Below are positions 27,075 through 36,446 of a DNA stretch of 64,000 bases, in pieces. Source of the stretch: Saccharicrinis fermentans DSM 9555 = JCM 21142 (lineage in GTDB: Bacteria > Bacteroidota > Bacteroidia > Bacteroidales > Marinilabiliaceae). The position numbers were made by a program, and so were the translations under genes. Every line of letters begins with the position of its first letter. Positions within the stretch are counted from its first letter, which is position 1. The stretch spans positions 4,895,980 through 4,959,979 of the forward strand of contig NZ_KI912107.1 of assembly GCF_000517085.1 (NCBI RefSeq), written 5' to 3'. The notes below the pieces were generated by a model. That model ran no database searches. It saw nothing but the letters and a program-made list of their open reading frames with translations, and was not told where the DNA came from.

Positions 27075-28022
27075 ATGTTTAGGAGAATTCTGATTTTTGT
27101 TATATTTTGTGCGGTCGCTGAAAGTGTTGAGGCGCAATATGATCCACAGTTTAGCCAGAATATGTTTAATAAACTGGCCGTTAATCCGGGTTTTGCGGGA
27201 GCTACTGGAGATGTGAACTTGGTGGCTCTAAACAGAAACCAGTGGACTGGAAATTTGGCCATAAAAACAACGGTTTTTAGTGGTGATATGCGAGTCAAGT
27301 TTTTTAATTTGAATTCTGGGATAGGATTGAATTTCATAAATGATGAAATAGGTAATTTTACTAATCTTACCATGAATTTGAATTATGCTTTAAAGTTTGA
27401 AATGGAAAAAGGGACATTGTCTTTTGGAATTAATTTCGGTTTGTTAAATCAAAGTTTGAAAGCATTATGGACCTTGGATGCTGTTGAGGGTGACTATTAC
27501 AATGCGAATGATCCTAATGTTCCGACTTCTGATGTGAATGGTTCTACCTTTGATGCAGGAATAGGTGTATATTATAAGGAAAAAAAATATTACCTAGGTG
27601 CTTCATTATCACATCTTAATAGTCCGAAAGCAAACTTTAAGGAAGAATTTAATTTTAAAACAAGTGGAACATTTTACCTCTTAGGAGGGTATAACTATAA
27701 AATTGAAGATACTTCGTATGAATGGTTGCCTTCTTTTTTCTATAAAACGGATGGCAGGAGTTTTCAGATAGATGTAAATACTTTGGTGAGATATAAAAAG
27801 AGATATTGGGGAGGACTCAGCTATCGTTTTCAAGATGCTATTGTTTTACTAGGGGGGATAGAAATGAAAAACGGAGTACGACTTGGGTATAGTTATGATA
27901 TAACAACATCAGCAATTGCATCATCAGGCCATGGGGGGACACATGAATTGATGGTGGGCTACAATTTGGATATAAATTTTGATCAACGAACTAAACGCTA
28001 TAAAAGCGTTAGATATTTATAA
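27075..28022 (+). CDS. porP: T9SS outer-membrane protein PorP/SprF family
   Basis: 315 aa. A signal peptide (MFRRILIFVIFCAVAESVEAQ) is followed by the family opening YDPQFSQNMFNKLAVNPGFAGA. A run of amphipathic beta strands follows to the C-terminus (HELMVGYNLDINF), giving a predicted outer-membrane barrel of about 14 strands. In the type IX system it links the ring complex or shuttle pin to cargo with CHU_C-type termini. It is the first gene of porP-K-L-M-N, with 40-65 bp gaps between the first genes, the order seen in Porphyromonas. The large lamin-tail protein in this window has such a C-terminus. Confidence 0.92.
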   Translation: MFRRILIFVIFCAVAESVEAQYDPQFSQNMFNKLAVNPGFAGATGDVNLVALNRNQWTGNLAIKTTVFSGDMRVKFFNLNSGIGLNFINDEIGNFTNLTMNLNYALKFEMEKGTLSFGINFGLLNQSLKALWTLDAVEGDYYNANDPNVPTSDVNGSTFDAGIGVYYKEKKYYLGASLSHLNSPKANFKEEFNFKTSGTFYLLGGYNYKIEDTSYEWLPSFFYKTDGRSFQIDVNTLVRYKKRYWGGLSYRFQDAIVLLGGIEMKNGVRLGYSYDITTSAIASSGHGGTHELMVGYNLDINFDQRTKRYKSVRYL

Positions 28023-28062
28023 TAGGCAATAAAATTTTAAAATACCGATAGTCTTAAATATT

Positions 28063-29391
28063 ATGAAGAAAGTATTAGCTCTTAGTGTAATTATAGTCAC
28101 TATCTTAAGCGGATGTAGTAACTCCGGTGGAGGGGAACTTACCGGAGTAATTGAAAGGGGTACCTTTTATGAGCCGGATCCATATGGAATGTTATTTATC
28201 CCCCAGGGAAGTTTTAATATGGGCCCTAACGATCAGGATGCTGCTTGGTCGTTAACTGCGCAGTCTAAAACTGTTTCCATTCGTTCTTTTTGGATGGACG
28301 AAACGGAAATTACCAATACAGAATACCGTCAGTATATGAATTGGGTGAGGGATTCCATAGCTAGAAAGCTTTTGGGAGAACAGTTTGAAGAGTTTGTGAT
28401 TGCTGAGGATGAGTTTGGAAATGAAATAGATCCTCCGTTTTTAAACTGGGATGAACCCATTGAATGGGATAATGAAGAGTATGCCGAGATTTTGGATGAG
28501 TTGTTTTTGCCTGAAAATGAAAGGTTTTTCAGAAGAAAAGAAATAGACTCTAGAAAACTAATCTACGAGTATGAATGGGTAGATATGCAACAGGCTGCTA
28601 AAAAAACGAATCGTTATAATTTCGACACTAAGCAGTATGAAGGTACTGTATATAATCAAGTAGGTGAGGAAGAGAGTATTAGTGATCGTTCTGCCTTTAT
28701 CATGAAAGATAATGTGAATGTTTATCCTGATACCTTGTGTTGGATTGCTGATTTTACGTATTCTTTTAATGAACCTTGGACCGAAAAGTATTTTTGGCAT
28801 GTGGGTTTTTATGAATACCCTGTGGTAGGTATCACTCATCAGCAAGCTACTGCATTTACTATCTGGAGATCGCGTTATATGAACAATTATCTTGTGAGTA
28901 AAGGTGAGGCAGAAGTGATGGAGTACCGTTTACCTACAGAGGCAGAATGGGAATATGCATCCAGAGGAGGTTTGGAAAATCAAATGTATCCTTGGGGTGG
29001 AATGTATACCAGAAACGATAAAGGATGCTTTTTGGCTAACTTTAAACCTTTAAGAGGTCGTTACGCCGACGATGGTGGTAATACTGCTATGGCTGTGGCA
29101 TCCTATGCACCTAACGATTTTGGATTGTATGATATGGCAGGTAATGTGGCGGAATGGACTTCTAGTGCTTTTGATGAGTCTGCTTATAGTTTTACACACG
29201 ATTTTAACCCAACTTATAAATATAATGCTTTGCCTGACGATCCACATGTGATGAAAAGAAAAGTAATTCGTGGTGGTTCTTGGAAGGATGTTGGTTATTA
29301 CCTGCAGTGCGGTACCAGAACGTACGAGTATCAGGATTCAGCTAAGTCTTATATAGGATTTCGTTGCGTAAGGGATTATATTGGGGACTAA
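28063..29391 (+). CDS. porK: T9SS ring lipoprotein PorK/GldK
   Basis: 442 aa. The lipoprotein signal has its lipobox LSGC with Cys18 as the acylated residue. The body is a formylglycine-generating-enzyme/sulfatase-modifying fold: FIPQGSFNMGPND at the start, YRLPTEAEWEYASRGG in the middle, and the GLYDMAGNVAEWTSSAF and RGGSWKD end. These match GldK/PorK, which forms the periplasmic ring with PorN under the outer membrane. An acidic insertion (about 105-160, DEFGNEIDPP...) is usual for GldK. It is the second gene of the operon. Confidence 0.95.
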   Translation: MKKVLALSVIIVTILSGCSNSGGGELTGVIERGTFYEPDPYGMLFIPQGSFNMGPNDQDAAWSLTAQSKTVSIRSFWMDETEITNTEYRQYMNWVRDSIARKLLGEQFEEFVIAEDEFGNEIDPPFLNWDEPIEWDNEEYAEILDELFLPENERFFRRKEIDSRKLIYEYEWVDMQQAAKKTNRYNFDTKQYEGTVYNQVGEEESISDRSAFIMKDNVNVYPDTLCWIADFTYSFNEPWTEKYFWHVGFYEYPVVGITHQQATAFTIWRSRYMNNYLVSKGEAEVMEYRLPTEAEWEYASRGGLENQMYPWGGMYTRNDKGCFLANFKPLRGRYADDGGNTAMAVASYAPNDFGLYDMAGNVAEWTSSAFDESAYSFTHDFNPTYKYNALPDDPHVMKRKVIRGGSWKDVGYYLQCGTRTYEYQDSAKSYIGFRCVRDYIGD

Positions 29392-29456
29392 ATGTAATTA
29401 TAAAACATCATTGTTTTTAAACTATTGAGTAAATAACAGATTAACACAATTTAATT

Positions 29457-30401
29457 ATGACTATAACCGAATTTGTTGAAAGTCCCGGATATAAAAAAAT
29501 CATGGGTAAAGTATATGGTTTTGGTGCAGCAATCGTTTTAGCAGGAGCTTTATTTAAAATTATGCACTACCCAGGTGCAGGAATTATGTTACTTATTGGG
29601 ATGGGTACAGAGATTATAATCTTTGCATTGTCGGCTTTTGAACCACCTCACGAAATGCCAGATTGGAGTTTGGTATATCCCGAACTAGTAGGGTTGGAAC
29701 CTAATGCTGCCCATCATGGAAAAGGTGGTGGTGAAGGCGGTGGAGAATTGCAGGCCCTGATTCAAACAGGAAATATCGATGAGAAAACAGTAGCAGAGCT
29801 ATCGGAAGGAATAAAAAAATTAAGTGCTACTTCTTCTCAATTGGCAGATCTTAGTGATGCGTCATTGGCTACCCAAAGTTACTTGCAGAATATCCAGAAT
29901 GCTTCTGAGTCTGTTGGTAAGTTTGGAAATGTACAGGAGAAAACATCGAAAGCCATTGAAGAATCTACGCAGGCATTGACGCAGTCGTATAATGCAACTG
30001 CAAGTGCTATATCGGAGGCTGGTAATAAAGTGGCCACTGATATGTCCAACTCGGGTAAGCAATTAATAGCTACATACGCTAATTTGTCCAATACTATGGA
30101 AAAGGAAATGGGCGGTATTGCTGATAATAATAAAAAATATAACGATCAATTATCTGCACTGAATGGTAAATTGGCATCTATTAATTCAATATATGAGATG
30201 CAGCTGAAAGGTTCTAAAAACCAAGTGGAAGCAACGGAGAGTGTGAATAGTGGATTGGGTGAAATAAGTGAGTATTTAAAGCAGTCTGTTGAGGGTGCGA
30301 AGAGCTATAGGGATCAGGTGGCTCACCTAAATAAAACCGTAGGTGAATTGAATACCATCTATGGAAATATGTTGAGCGCCATGAATGTGGGAGGCCGTTA
30401 A
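29457..30401 (+). CDS. porL: T9SS inner-membrane motor stator protein PorL/GldL
   Basis: 314 aa. Two closely spaced transmembrane helices lie at about 19-37 and 42-60 around the signature LFKIMHYPGAGIMLLIGMG. The second contains the conserved glutamate (GMGTEIIIFALSAFEPP) implicated in proton flow. A long cytoplasmic alanine/serine-rich helical region follows (about 100-314), predicted coiled coil. With PorM it forms the rotary motor that powers the type IX system. It is followed after 36 bp by porM. Confidence 0.95.
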   Translation: MTITEFVESPGYKKIMGKVYGFGAAIVLAGALFKIMHYPGAGIMLLIGMGTEIIIFALSAFEPPHEMPDWSLVYPELVGLEPNAAHHGKGGGEGGGELQALIQTGNIDEKTVAELSEGIKKLSATSSQLADLSDASLATQSYLQNIQNASESVGKFGNVQEKTSKAIEESTQALTQSYNATASAISEAGNKVATDMSNSGKQLIATYANLSNTMEKEMGGIADNNKKYNDQLSALNGKLASINSIYEMQLKGSKNQVEATESVNSGLGEISEYLKQSVEGAKSYRDQVAHLNKTVGELNTIYGNMLSAMNVGGR

Positions 30402-30437
30402 TTTACTTTTTGTATTAATTTTTAGAAAAACCAAAGT

Positions 30438-31988
30438 ATGAGTGGCGGAAATTGTCCAGAAACCCCCCGGCAGAAAATGATCGGTATGATGTACCTCTTT
30501 TTGACAGCAATGCTTGCATTGAATGTGTCGGGAGAGTTGCTATTAGCTTTTGTATCGCTGGATGAAGGTTTTAATCAAACCAGAGAAACGGTAGAACGTA
30601 AAAATGAATCCCTTTATACTCAATTTAAAACTGCTTTCGAAACCAATAGAAGTAAAGCACAGGAAGAATGGGATAAAGCACAGAAAGTACAAGCTGCTTC
30701 GGATTCTTTAGTAAATCATATACAAGATATTAAGCTTGTTTTAGCTCAAACGGTATCCGGTCCTGAAGCAACACCTGAAAGTTATGCGGGTATTGATAAT
30801 CAAGATGTGGCTGCGCAGGTAATGATAGTGGAAAAAGCTGGCGCTAGAAGTAAGGAGCTTAAACGTCGAATGACTGAGTTTAAAGATTTGTTAGTGAGTA
30901 TGCTGGATCCAAATGATGTTAAAGATACTGCATATATTCATGCCTACGAAACTGTTTTTAATACAGATGACGTTAAAGATGAAGAAATAAAGACTTGGGA
31001 ATCCACAAAGTTTGAACATGTTCCTTTAGCAGCATCGATGGCCATGTTAAGTAAAATTCAGGGTGATGTCAGAAACGCAGAAGCGGATGTTGTGGCTAAC
31101 TTAATGAGTGATATCAATAAGGATTCATACAAATTTGATGAATTATTGACCGTAGTAAAACCTTTTAAAACAACTGTATTAGAGGGTGAAACCTACAAAG
31201 CAGAGGTATATATTGCTGCATATGACCCAACTGTTGTGCCTGAGATTGTAGTAGACGGACAAAAGTTAAAAGTTGGAGATGGAAAAGGCCTTTTGGAACA
31301 AACCAAAGGTGTTGGAGAATATAAATGGACAGGTAATATAAAAATGCCGACACCGGATGGTACTGGTTTTAATGATTATCCTGTTGAGGGAGAATATCAG
31401 GTTGTTAAACCAAGTGCAGTAATCTCTCCAATAAAAATGAATGTTTTTTATGAGGGAGTTGATAACCCTGTTGCTATTTCAGTACCTGGAGTTGCAAGTA
31501 ACGCTTTAAAAATTAGTATGACAAATGTGGTTCAAAAAAGATCTGGAGCTAATTTTATTGTACGACCTAAAGCCGGAACTGCGGGAAGAAAGTCTATTGT
31601 CAGTGTAAGTGCTGAAATAGGTGGAAAAACAAAATTTATAGGGAAACAAGAATTTAGGATTAAAAGAGTACCTGATCCGGTTCCTACAGTAGCTGGTGAA
31701 TCAGGTGGAAAAATTCGGAAGAATGTATTGCTGGCTCAATCAGGTGTTTTTGCCGAAATGAAAGATTTTGATTTTGAGCTGGAATATAAGGTGACTCGTT
31801 TTACTGTATCTGTTCTAAAGGGTGGTTATATAGTGGACGAACCGTCTAAAAGTAGTAAGTTTACTGCGCAACAAAAAGAACTGATAAAGGGTATGTCCAG
31901 AGGTGCTAAAGTATCAATAGAAGGTATTCGTGCCAAAGGTCCTAGTGGTACGCGTGACCTAGGTACAATTACATTTGTATTAGATTGA
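30438..31988 (+). CDS. porM: T9SS motor shaft protein PorM/GldM
   Basis: 516 aa. The N-terminal sequence SGGNCPETPRQKMIGMMYL and a single transmembrane helix (about 14-35, TAMLALNVSGELLLAFV) match GldM/PorM. The remainder is periplasmic, with a helical region (36-210) and then beta-rich domains (PFKTTVLEGETYKAEVYIAA...; AVISPIKMNVFYEGVDNPVAISV; the C-terminal domain with GDxxxR-type strands). The protein dimerises into the shaft that passes torque from PorL to the PorK/N ring. Length is normal and the frame is intact. Confidence 0.95.
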   Translation: MSGGNCPETPRQKMIGMMYLFLTAMLALNVSGELLLAFVSLDEGFNQTRETVERKNESLYTQFKTAFETNRSKAQEEWDKAQKVQAASDSLVNHIQDIKLVLAQTVSGPEATPESYAGIDNQDVAAQVMIVEKAGARSKELKRRMTEFKDLLVSMLDPNDVKDTAYIHAYETVFNTDDVKDEEIKTWESTKFEHVPLAASMAMLSKIQGDVRNAEADVVANLMSDINKDSYKFDELLTVVKPFKTTVLEGETYKAEVYIAAYDPTVVPEIVVDGQKLKVGDGKGLLEQTKGVGEYKWTGNIKMPTPDGTGFNDYPVEGEYQVVKPSAVISPIKMNVFYEGVDNPVAISVPGVASNALKISMTNVVQKRSGANFIVRPKAGTAGRKSIVSVSAEIGGKTKFIGKQEFRIKRVPDPVPTVAGESGGKIRKNVLLAQSGVFAEMKDFDFELEYKVTRFTVSVLKGGYIVDEPSKSSKFTAQQKELIKGMSRGAKVSIEGIRAKGPSGTRDLGTITFVLD

Positions 31989-32029
31989 TAATTCATAGGG
32001 AAAAAGTTAGATAAAATAAAAATACGATC

Positions 32030-32878
32030 ATGAAAAAGTTGTTCTTCTTGTTAATAATATTGGTGGCCACGGTAGGTAGTTCTACAGTGAAGGCGCAAAA
32101 TGTTTTGGATGGAATATATCCGCCTGAACATGTTCAAAACCGTAAACCGATTCCTTATCCTCATGTGAGGGAAGCGGATGTGATGTGGGCCAAAAAGGTT
32201 TGGCGTATTGTTGATCTAAGGGAGAAGATTAATTTACCTCTTTTTTATCCAATTAATACGATGGACGGAAGATTTAGTCTAATTCAACTATTAATGCATG
32301 GTATTCAATATGAAGGTTTAACTGCTTACTCAACTAAGTATGAAGATGAGTTTAAAGTGGAGATGACTTTGGATCAAGTAATGTATGAAATGGGAGCCGT
32401 TGGTGATACGATGGAGGTGAGACAAGATGATGGTACTTATGTTGAAAGGGTAGTAGCTGGAGATTTAAGACCGGAAGAAATTAAGCAGATTTTGGTGAAG
32501 GAAGTATGGTTCTTTGATCGTAATTATTCGAGATTAGACGTTCGTATTATAGGACTGTGTCCTATACGTGAGTATACCAAAAGTAGTGGTGACGGTGAAG
32601 AACAGGTGGCTAAAAAGCAAACATTCTGGATTTATTTTCCACAGGCCAGAGATTTATTTGCACGTAACGAAGTGTTTAATCCTAGGAACGATGCTCAACG
32701 TAGAACATTTGATGATATTTTTATGAAAAGATATTTTGGAAGTTATATTGTGCGTGAGTCAAATGTATACAACAACCGTACAATCGACCAGTACGCTGTT
32801 GGAATGGAAGCCATGTTGGAATCAGAAAGAATCAAGATGGATATTTTTAATTTTGAACATGACTTGTGGGAGTTTTAA
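32030..32878 (+). CDS. porN: T9SS ring protein PorN/GldN
   Basis: 282 aa. A signal peptide (MKKLFFLLIILVATVGSSTVKAQ) is followed by the family start NVLDGIYPPEHV. Conserved blocks are VREADVMWAKKVWRIVDLREKINLPLFYP and IKQILVKEVWFFDRNYSRLDVRIIGLCPI, then the IYFPQARDLFARNEVFNPRNDAQRRTFDDIF block. These identify GldN/PorN, the PorK partner in the periplasmic ring. It is the last gene of the operon; a strong terminator follows 22 bp after the stop. Confidence 0.95.
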   Translation: MKKLFFLLIILVATVGSSTVKAQNVLDGIYPPEHVQNRKPIPYPHVREADVMWAKKVWRIVDLREKINLPLFYPINTMDGRFSLIQLLMHGIQYEGLTAYSTKYEDEFKVEMTLDQVMYEMGAVGDTMEVRQDDGTYVERVVAGDLRPEEIKQILVKEVWFFDRNYSRLDVRIIGLCPIREYTKSSGDGEEQVAKKQTFWIYFPQARDLFARNEVFNPRNDAQRRTFDDIFMKRYFGSYIVRESNVYNNRTIDQYAVGMEAMLESERIKMDIFNFEHDLWEF

Positions 32879-32900
32879 GAAGAACAACAAATTCAACCAT

Positions 32901-32934
32901 AAAAAAAAAGGAGTGCACTTGCACTCCTTTTTTT
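32901..32934. terminator. bidirectional terminator after porN
   Basis: AAAAAAAGGAGTGC pairs with GCACTCCTTTTTTT in a near-perfect hairpin around an ACTT centre. It lies between convergent porN and manC. Confidence 0.85.
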
Positions 32935-32955
32935 GTTTGTTATATAGAGGGTTTA

Positions 32956-34041
32956 TTATTTCTCTTGACCATATTCTGCAAGAATATCTGCAGAAAACTG
33001 ACGAATTTGTTGTTCGTTGGATTTAGGACAAATGAGTAAGCAATCGTGTGATTCGGCAACGATATAATTATCAAGCCCTTGTATTACCGCCATTTTTTTG
33101 TTAGGGAGATTGATAATGCAGTTTTTAGAATCATAGGTAAGTACTTTGCCTGTATTGATCGCATTCTGGTTGTCGTCCTTGTCAGAGTGCTCATATAGTG
33201 ATGACCAGGTACCCAAATCGCTCCACCCAAAATCAGCAGTTAATACATATACATTCGTGGCTTTTTCCATTATGCCATAGTCTATAGAGATATTGTCGCA
33301 TTCATGGTAGATTTCCTTGATGGCGTTCTCTTGTTGATCTGTGTTTATTTGATCATTAATATTGTCAAACAAACGTTTTACTTCGGGTAAGTGTTTATCG
33401 AAGGCATTCTCTATGGCTCTTAACGTCCAAATAAATATGCCTGAGTTCCAGAAAAATTCCCCGCTCTCAAAAAATACCTTGGCTAATTCTAAATTGGGCT
33501 TCTCTGTAAATGTTTTTACAGGTTCAATGACGCCCAATTCTGTAGGTGAATCATCGCTGACTTGTATATAGCCATAACCAGTTTCCGGACGGTGAGGTTT
33601 GATGCCTAAGGTGAGCAAAGCGTCAAAGTTCTGTACAAAGTCCACTCCTTTTGAAATTACCTTGACAAATTCTTCCGGCTTAAGAATTAAATGGTCGGCA
33701 GGGGTTACTATGATAGATGCCTCAGAATTGCGTTTTTTAATCCATGCGTTGGCATAGGCAATGCATGGGGCTGTATTTCTTCTATAAGGTTCTGTTAGCA
33801 CTTGTTCTGCTTTTAAAGCAGGAAGCTGTTCAAGTACCATTGCCTTGTATTCAATACTTGTTACTACTAAAAAATTTTCAGCAGGACAAATGGGGGTAAA
33901 CCTTTCAAATGTTTGCTGAATCAGGGTTCTACCGGTTCCTAGAATATCTAAGAACTGTTTAGGGGTTTCTTCTCGGCTGATTGGCCAAAATCTGCTTCCG
34001 ATTCCCCCTGCCATAATTACGCAGTAGGTGTTGTTTGTCAT
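32956..34041 (-). CDS. manC: mannose-1-phosphate guanylyltransferase
   Basis: Makes GDP-mannose from mannose 1-phosphate and GTP. 361 aa, the short monofunctional form with no phosphomannose-isomerase domain. The nucleotidyltransferase loop is VIMAGGIGSRFWPISREETPKQF (about 7-29). EPYRRNTAPCIAYA, TPADHLI, KPHRPETGYGYI and FTEKPNLELA follow. FFWNSGIFIWT and the FGWSDLGTWSSL motif are the substrate-site signatures. The start was chosen at MTNNTYCVIMAGG; upstream in-frame codons give an unlikely hydrophobic extension. It is divergent from the mla locus. Confidence 0.94.
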   Translation of the reverse strand: MTNNTYCVIMAGGIGSRFWPISREETPKQFLDILGTGRTLIQQTFERFTPICPAENFLVVTSIEYKAMVLEQLPALKAEQVLTEPYRRNTAPCIAYANAWIKKRNSEASIIVTPADHLILKPEEFVKVISKGVDFVQNFDALLTLGIKPHRPETGYGYIQVSDDSPTELGVIEPVKTFTEKPNLELAKVFFESGEFFWNSGIFIWTLRAIENAFDKHLPEVKRLFDNINDQINTDQQENAIKEIYHECDNISIDYGIMEKATNVYVLTADFGWSDLGTWSSLYEHSDKDDNQNAINTGKVLTYDSKNCIINLPNKKMAVIQGLDNYIVAESHDCLLICPKSNEQQIRQFSADILAEYGQEK

Positions 34042-34758
34042 CGTATATTTTTTATATTTCAACATCATTTGTAATATGTTGGTGAAAATACCTAAAAACA
34101 GCCACAATAAAAACCATTGTTCTTTAGAATTAAAATTTTTTTACCCTGAATTAAGTTAGTATTTTTATCGCAAATCAAAATATATGGGATTTCTATTTCA
34201 TTTCGGGAGGTATGTTATGTTCTTAAAAAGAGTGTTCTCCAGACCGGAAAAATATAAGATACTTTTTAAGCAGATCATTAAGGAAGCGGAAAGTCTGGGC
34301 GTTAACTCTCTTGGTATCGTTTCTATTATTTCTGTATTCATGGGAGCCGTTATTACCTTGCAAACGGCGTATAACCTCGATTCGGCTTTTATTCCTAAAT
34401 ATACAATAGGTTATGCTGCCCGGCAGTCTGTTGTATTAGAATTTTCTTCAACAATTGTTGGTCTTATATTGGCAGGTAAGGTGGGCTCTAATATTGCTTC
34501 CGAGATTGGTAGTATGCGAGTGACAGAGCAGATTGATGCGATTGAAATAATGGGTATCAATTCAGCTAGCTTTCTTGTGTTACCTAAGATCTTGGGTATG
34601 GTTCTTATGATTCCTTTTATAACTGTGATAAGTATGGGTGTAGGTGTGATGGGCGGATGGCTCTCTGGTGTTTTGTCAGGTGAAGTGCTTTCTGCTGATT
34701 TTATATATGGTGCAAGGCTTGATTTTATTCCCTTTCATGTTATCTATGCGCTCATTAA

Positions 34759-36280
34759 TTCTACTTTAACAGATTTATTGCTTTGAATAACAGAGGTCTA
34801 TGTCACGCTGTCGCTTTTCATGTCGCTGCTGCAGTTTTTCCAGCATCCGTTCATCGGTCATTTCACGATAAAATTTGTATACCATAAAATCCATAATGTC
34901 TCTTGCCGACAACAATGGGACTTCGTCTTGATTCAATAGTTTTTCTTTCAGCATAAAGCTGCCCACCATTAAGTTGAGGGCTACTTGGTGATGCCATGAC
35001 AGCCATTTGCGGGTTTGGAACTGATCCAAGCCTACTGTCTGTTTTTGCTCTTTGAAGCTATGCTCAATGAAAAAGCGTTGTGCCTGCATGTATGCCAGCG
35101 CCTGATGCGTGTATTGAGCAAGTTCTGCGTTAGTGAACGAATATTTTATTTCTACTCCCTGCTTTGTCTTTCTTTTCGAAATGACCAGCAACCGTTTCTC
35201 AACAATGTTCTGAACCTTATCCCAAATGTAAACTGTCTTAAAATGGAACAATCCCTTCAGCTTTCCCTTGGCAGAATCACGAATGTCAAGCTTTTTCCAG
35301 TCCTTGTTTGTAAGCGTTTCTATATATTCGTTAGCGTTTACCGATGGGGTGCTTGCCTTCGGCCTTTTGGGTGGGCGCCCACGATTGCTCTTTCGCTCTG
35401 GAATATGTAGTTCTGGTTTTTCAAGGTGGATTTTTTGATCGCTATGAATGTCAAGCATGTACACCAAACCCATATCCTCAACCGAACGGGTAAACGCAAG
35501 GTCATTGCCATAAAGTCCATCCCCCCCAACGTAATCGAACTCGATACCCATTTCCAGTTGGTGCTTCACAATATCTGTAGCCAGCTCCGGTTTTGTCTTG
35601 AAAACCCTGTCCTCTTTGGGGATGCCAGCAGTTTCACACCTGGCGTTGTTAGTACACCATGACCTTGGAAGGTACAGTCTCGTGTCGACCAACGCTGCAT
35701 ATTTGTCCGTGCACAAGCAACCAAAAACTGCAACCTGCGAGTTTGCAGTCTTCCCAACGTTCCCGCAATACTGGTGATCAACACCAATGCTTTTGTCACC
35801 TTTTTTCACCCATCCGCTTTCGTCTATGAGTAATCCTTTTAATTTTTGGTTTGGGAGTGATTGGTCTACCTGATTTGCTATTTGGTCGATGACAGCTCTT
35901 GCATCCCAATTGGATTCGGTGATAAAATGCTGCATCTTATGGTAGTCTGCGTTTAATGTCTCAGTGATGCGTTCGATGTTTTTCAAATCGCTTAAAGCTA
36001 GACCTTCGACGTATTGAGTAGCTTTGTCGAAGTTGGATTTTGTTCTATTTTTAAAATGGTGCTGAAATTCAGATAAATACACTTCAAGTCGGTTGTTGAC
36101 CGCTAGCAGTGTTTTACCATTATTCGTATATTTTTTTAAGTTTTTCGCCCGTTACCCATTGCAAACTTGAGTTTTGTTCTTTGTTTCAATTGCAATATAC
36201 TAATTTACTGTTTATTACGAAAGAAAAACAATACTAAATTATCGTTTTTTCAGTGATCATTTTAATCTGTTAAAGTAGAA
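34759..36280 (-). mobile_element. IS701-family insertion sequence, 1522 bp
   Basis: The ends are perfect 17-bp inverted repeats, TTCTACTTTAACAGATT at 34759-34775 and its complement at 36264-36280. They are flanked by direct TTAA copies at 34755-34758 and 36281-36284, which fits the 4-bp YTAR-type duplication I associate with IS701. It holds one transposase gene. Ends, target duplication and frame are intact, so the insertion looks recent and possibly still mobile. It has separated the two parts of mlaE and may be polar on mlaF. Confidence 0.93.
34775..36082 (-). CDS. IS701-family DDE transposase
   Basis: 435 aa, intact. Acidic active-site candidates are in LLIDESGWVKKG (first Asp), VGGDGLYG (second Asp) and IEHSFKEQK (Glu). 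The intervening CGNVGKTANSQVAVF and LYLPRSWC segments are characteristic of the DDE_5/IS701 group. The stop codon lies at the inner edge of the terminal inverted repeat, as is common for compact insertion sequences. The C-terminus (about 400-435) is basic. Codon use looks slightly more balanced than in the neighbours (more GC-rich codons). Confidence 0.92.
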   Translation of the reverse strand: MYLSEFQHHFKNRTKSNFDKATQYVEGLALSDLKNIERITETLNADYHKMQHFITESNWDARAVIDQIANQVDQSLPNQKLKGLLIDESGWVKKGDKSIGVDHQYCGNVGKTANSQVAVFGCLCTDKYAALVDTRLYLPRSWCTNNARCETAGIPKEDRVFKTKPELATDIVKHQLEMGIEFDYVGGDGLYGNDLAFTRSVEDMGLVYMLDIHSDQKIHLEKPELHIPERKSNRGRPPKRPKASTPSVNANEYIETLTNKDWKKLDIRDSAKGKLKGLFHFKTVYIWDKVQNIVEKRLLVISKRKTKQGVEIKYSFTNAELAQYTHQALAYMQAQRFFIEHSFKEQKQTVGLDQFQTRKWLSWHHQVALNLMVGSFMLKEKLLNQDEVPLLSARDIMDFMVYKFYREMTDERMLEKLQQRHEKRQRDIDLCYSKQ

Positions 36281-36446
36281 TTAAGTCTGTGGTTTTTGCC
36301 TTTTTGATTTCAACTATTTCTGCTTATCAGGGTTATCATGTTCAAGGAGGTTCGCTCGAAGTGGGGGTGGCCAGTACGCGTGCTGTAGTTATTAGCAGTA
36401 TACAAATTTTGTTATTCAATCTTTTACTAACTCAGTTGTTGTTGGC

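Noticed and set aside
35015-35799. Open frames on both strands within the IS701 transposase gene.
   Set aside because: They overlap an intact transposase with good motifs and show no protein features of their own.
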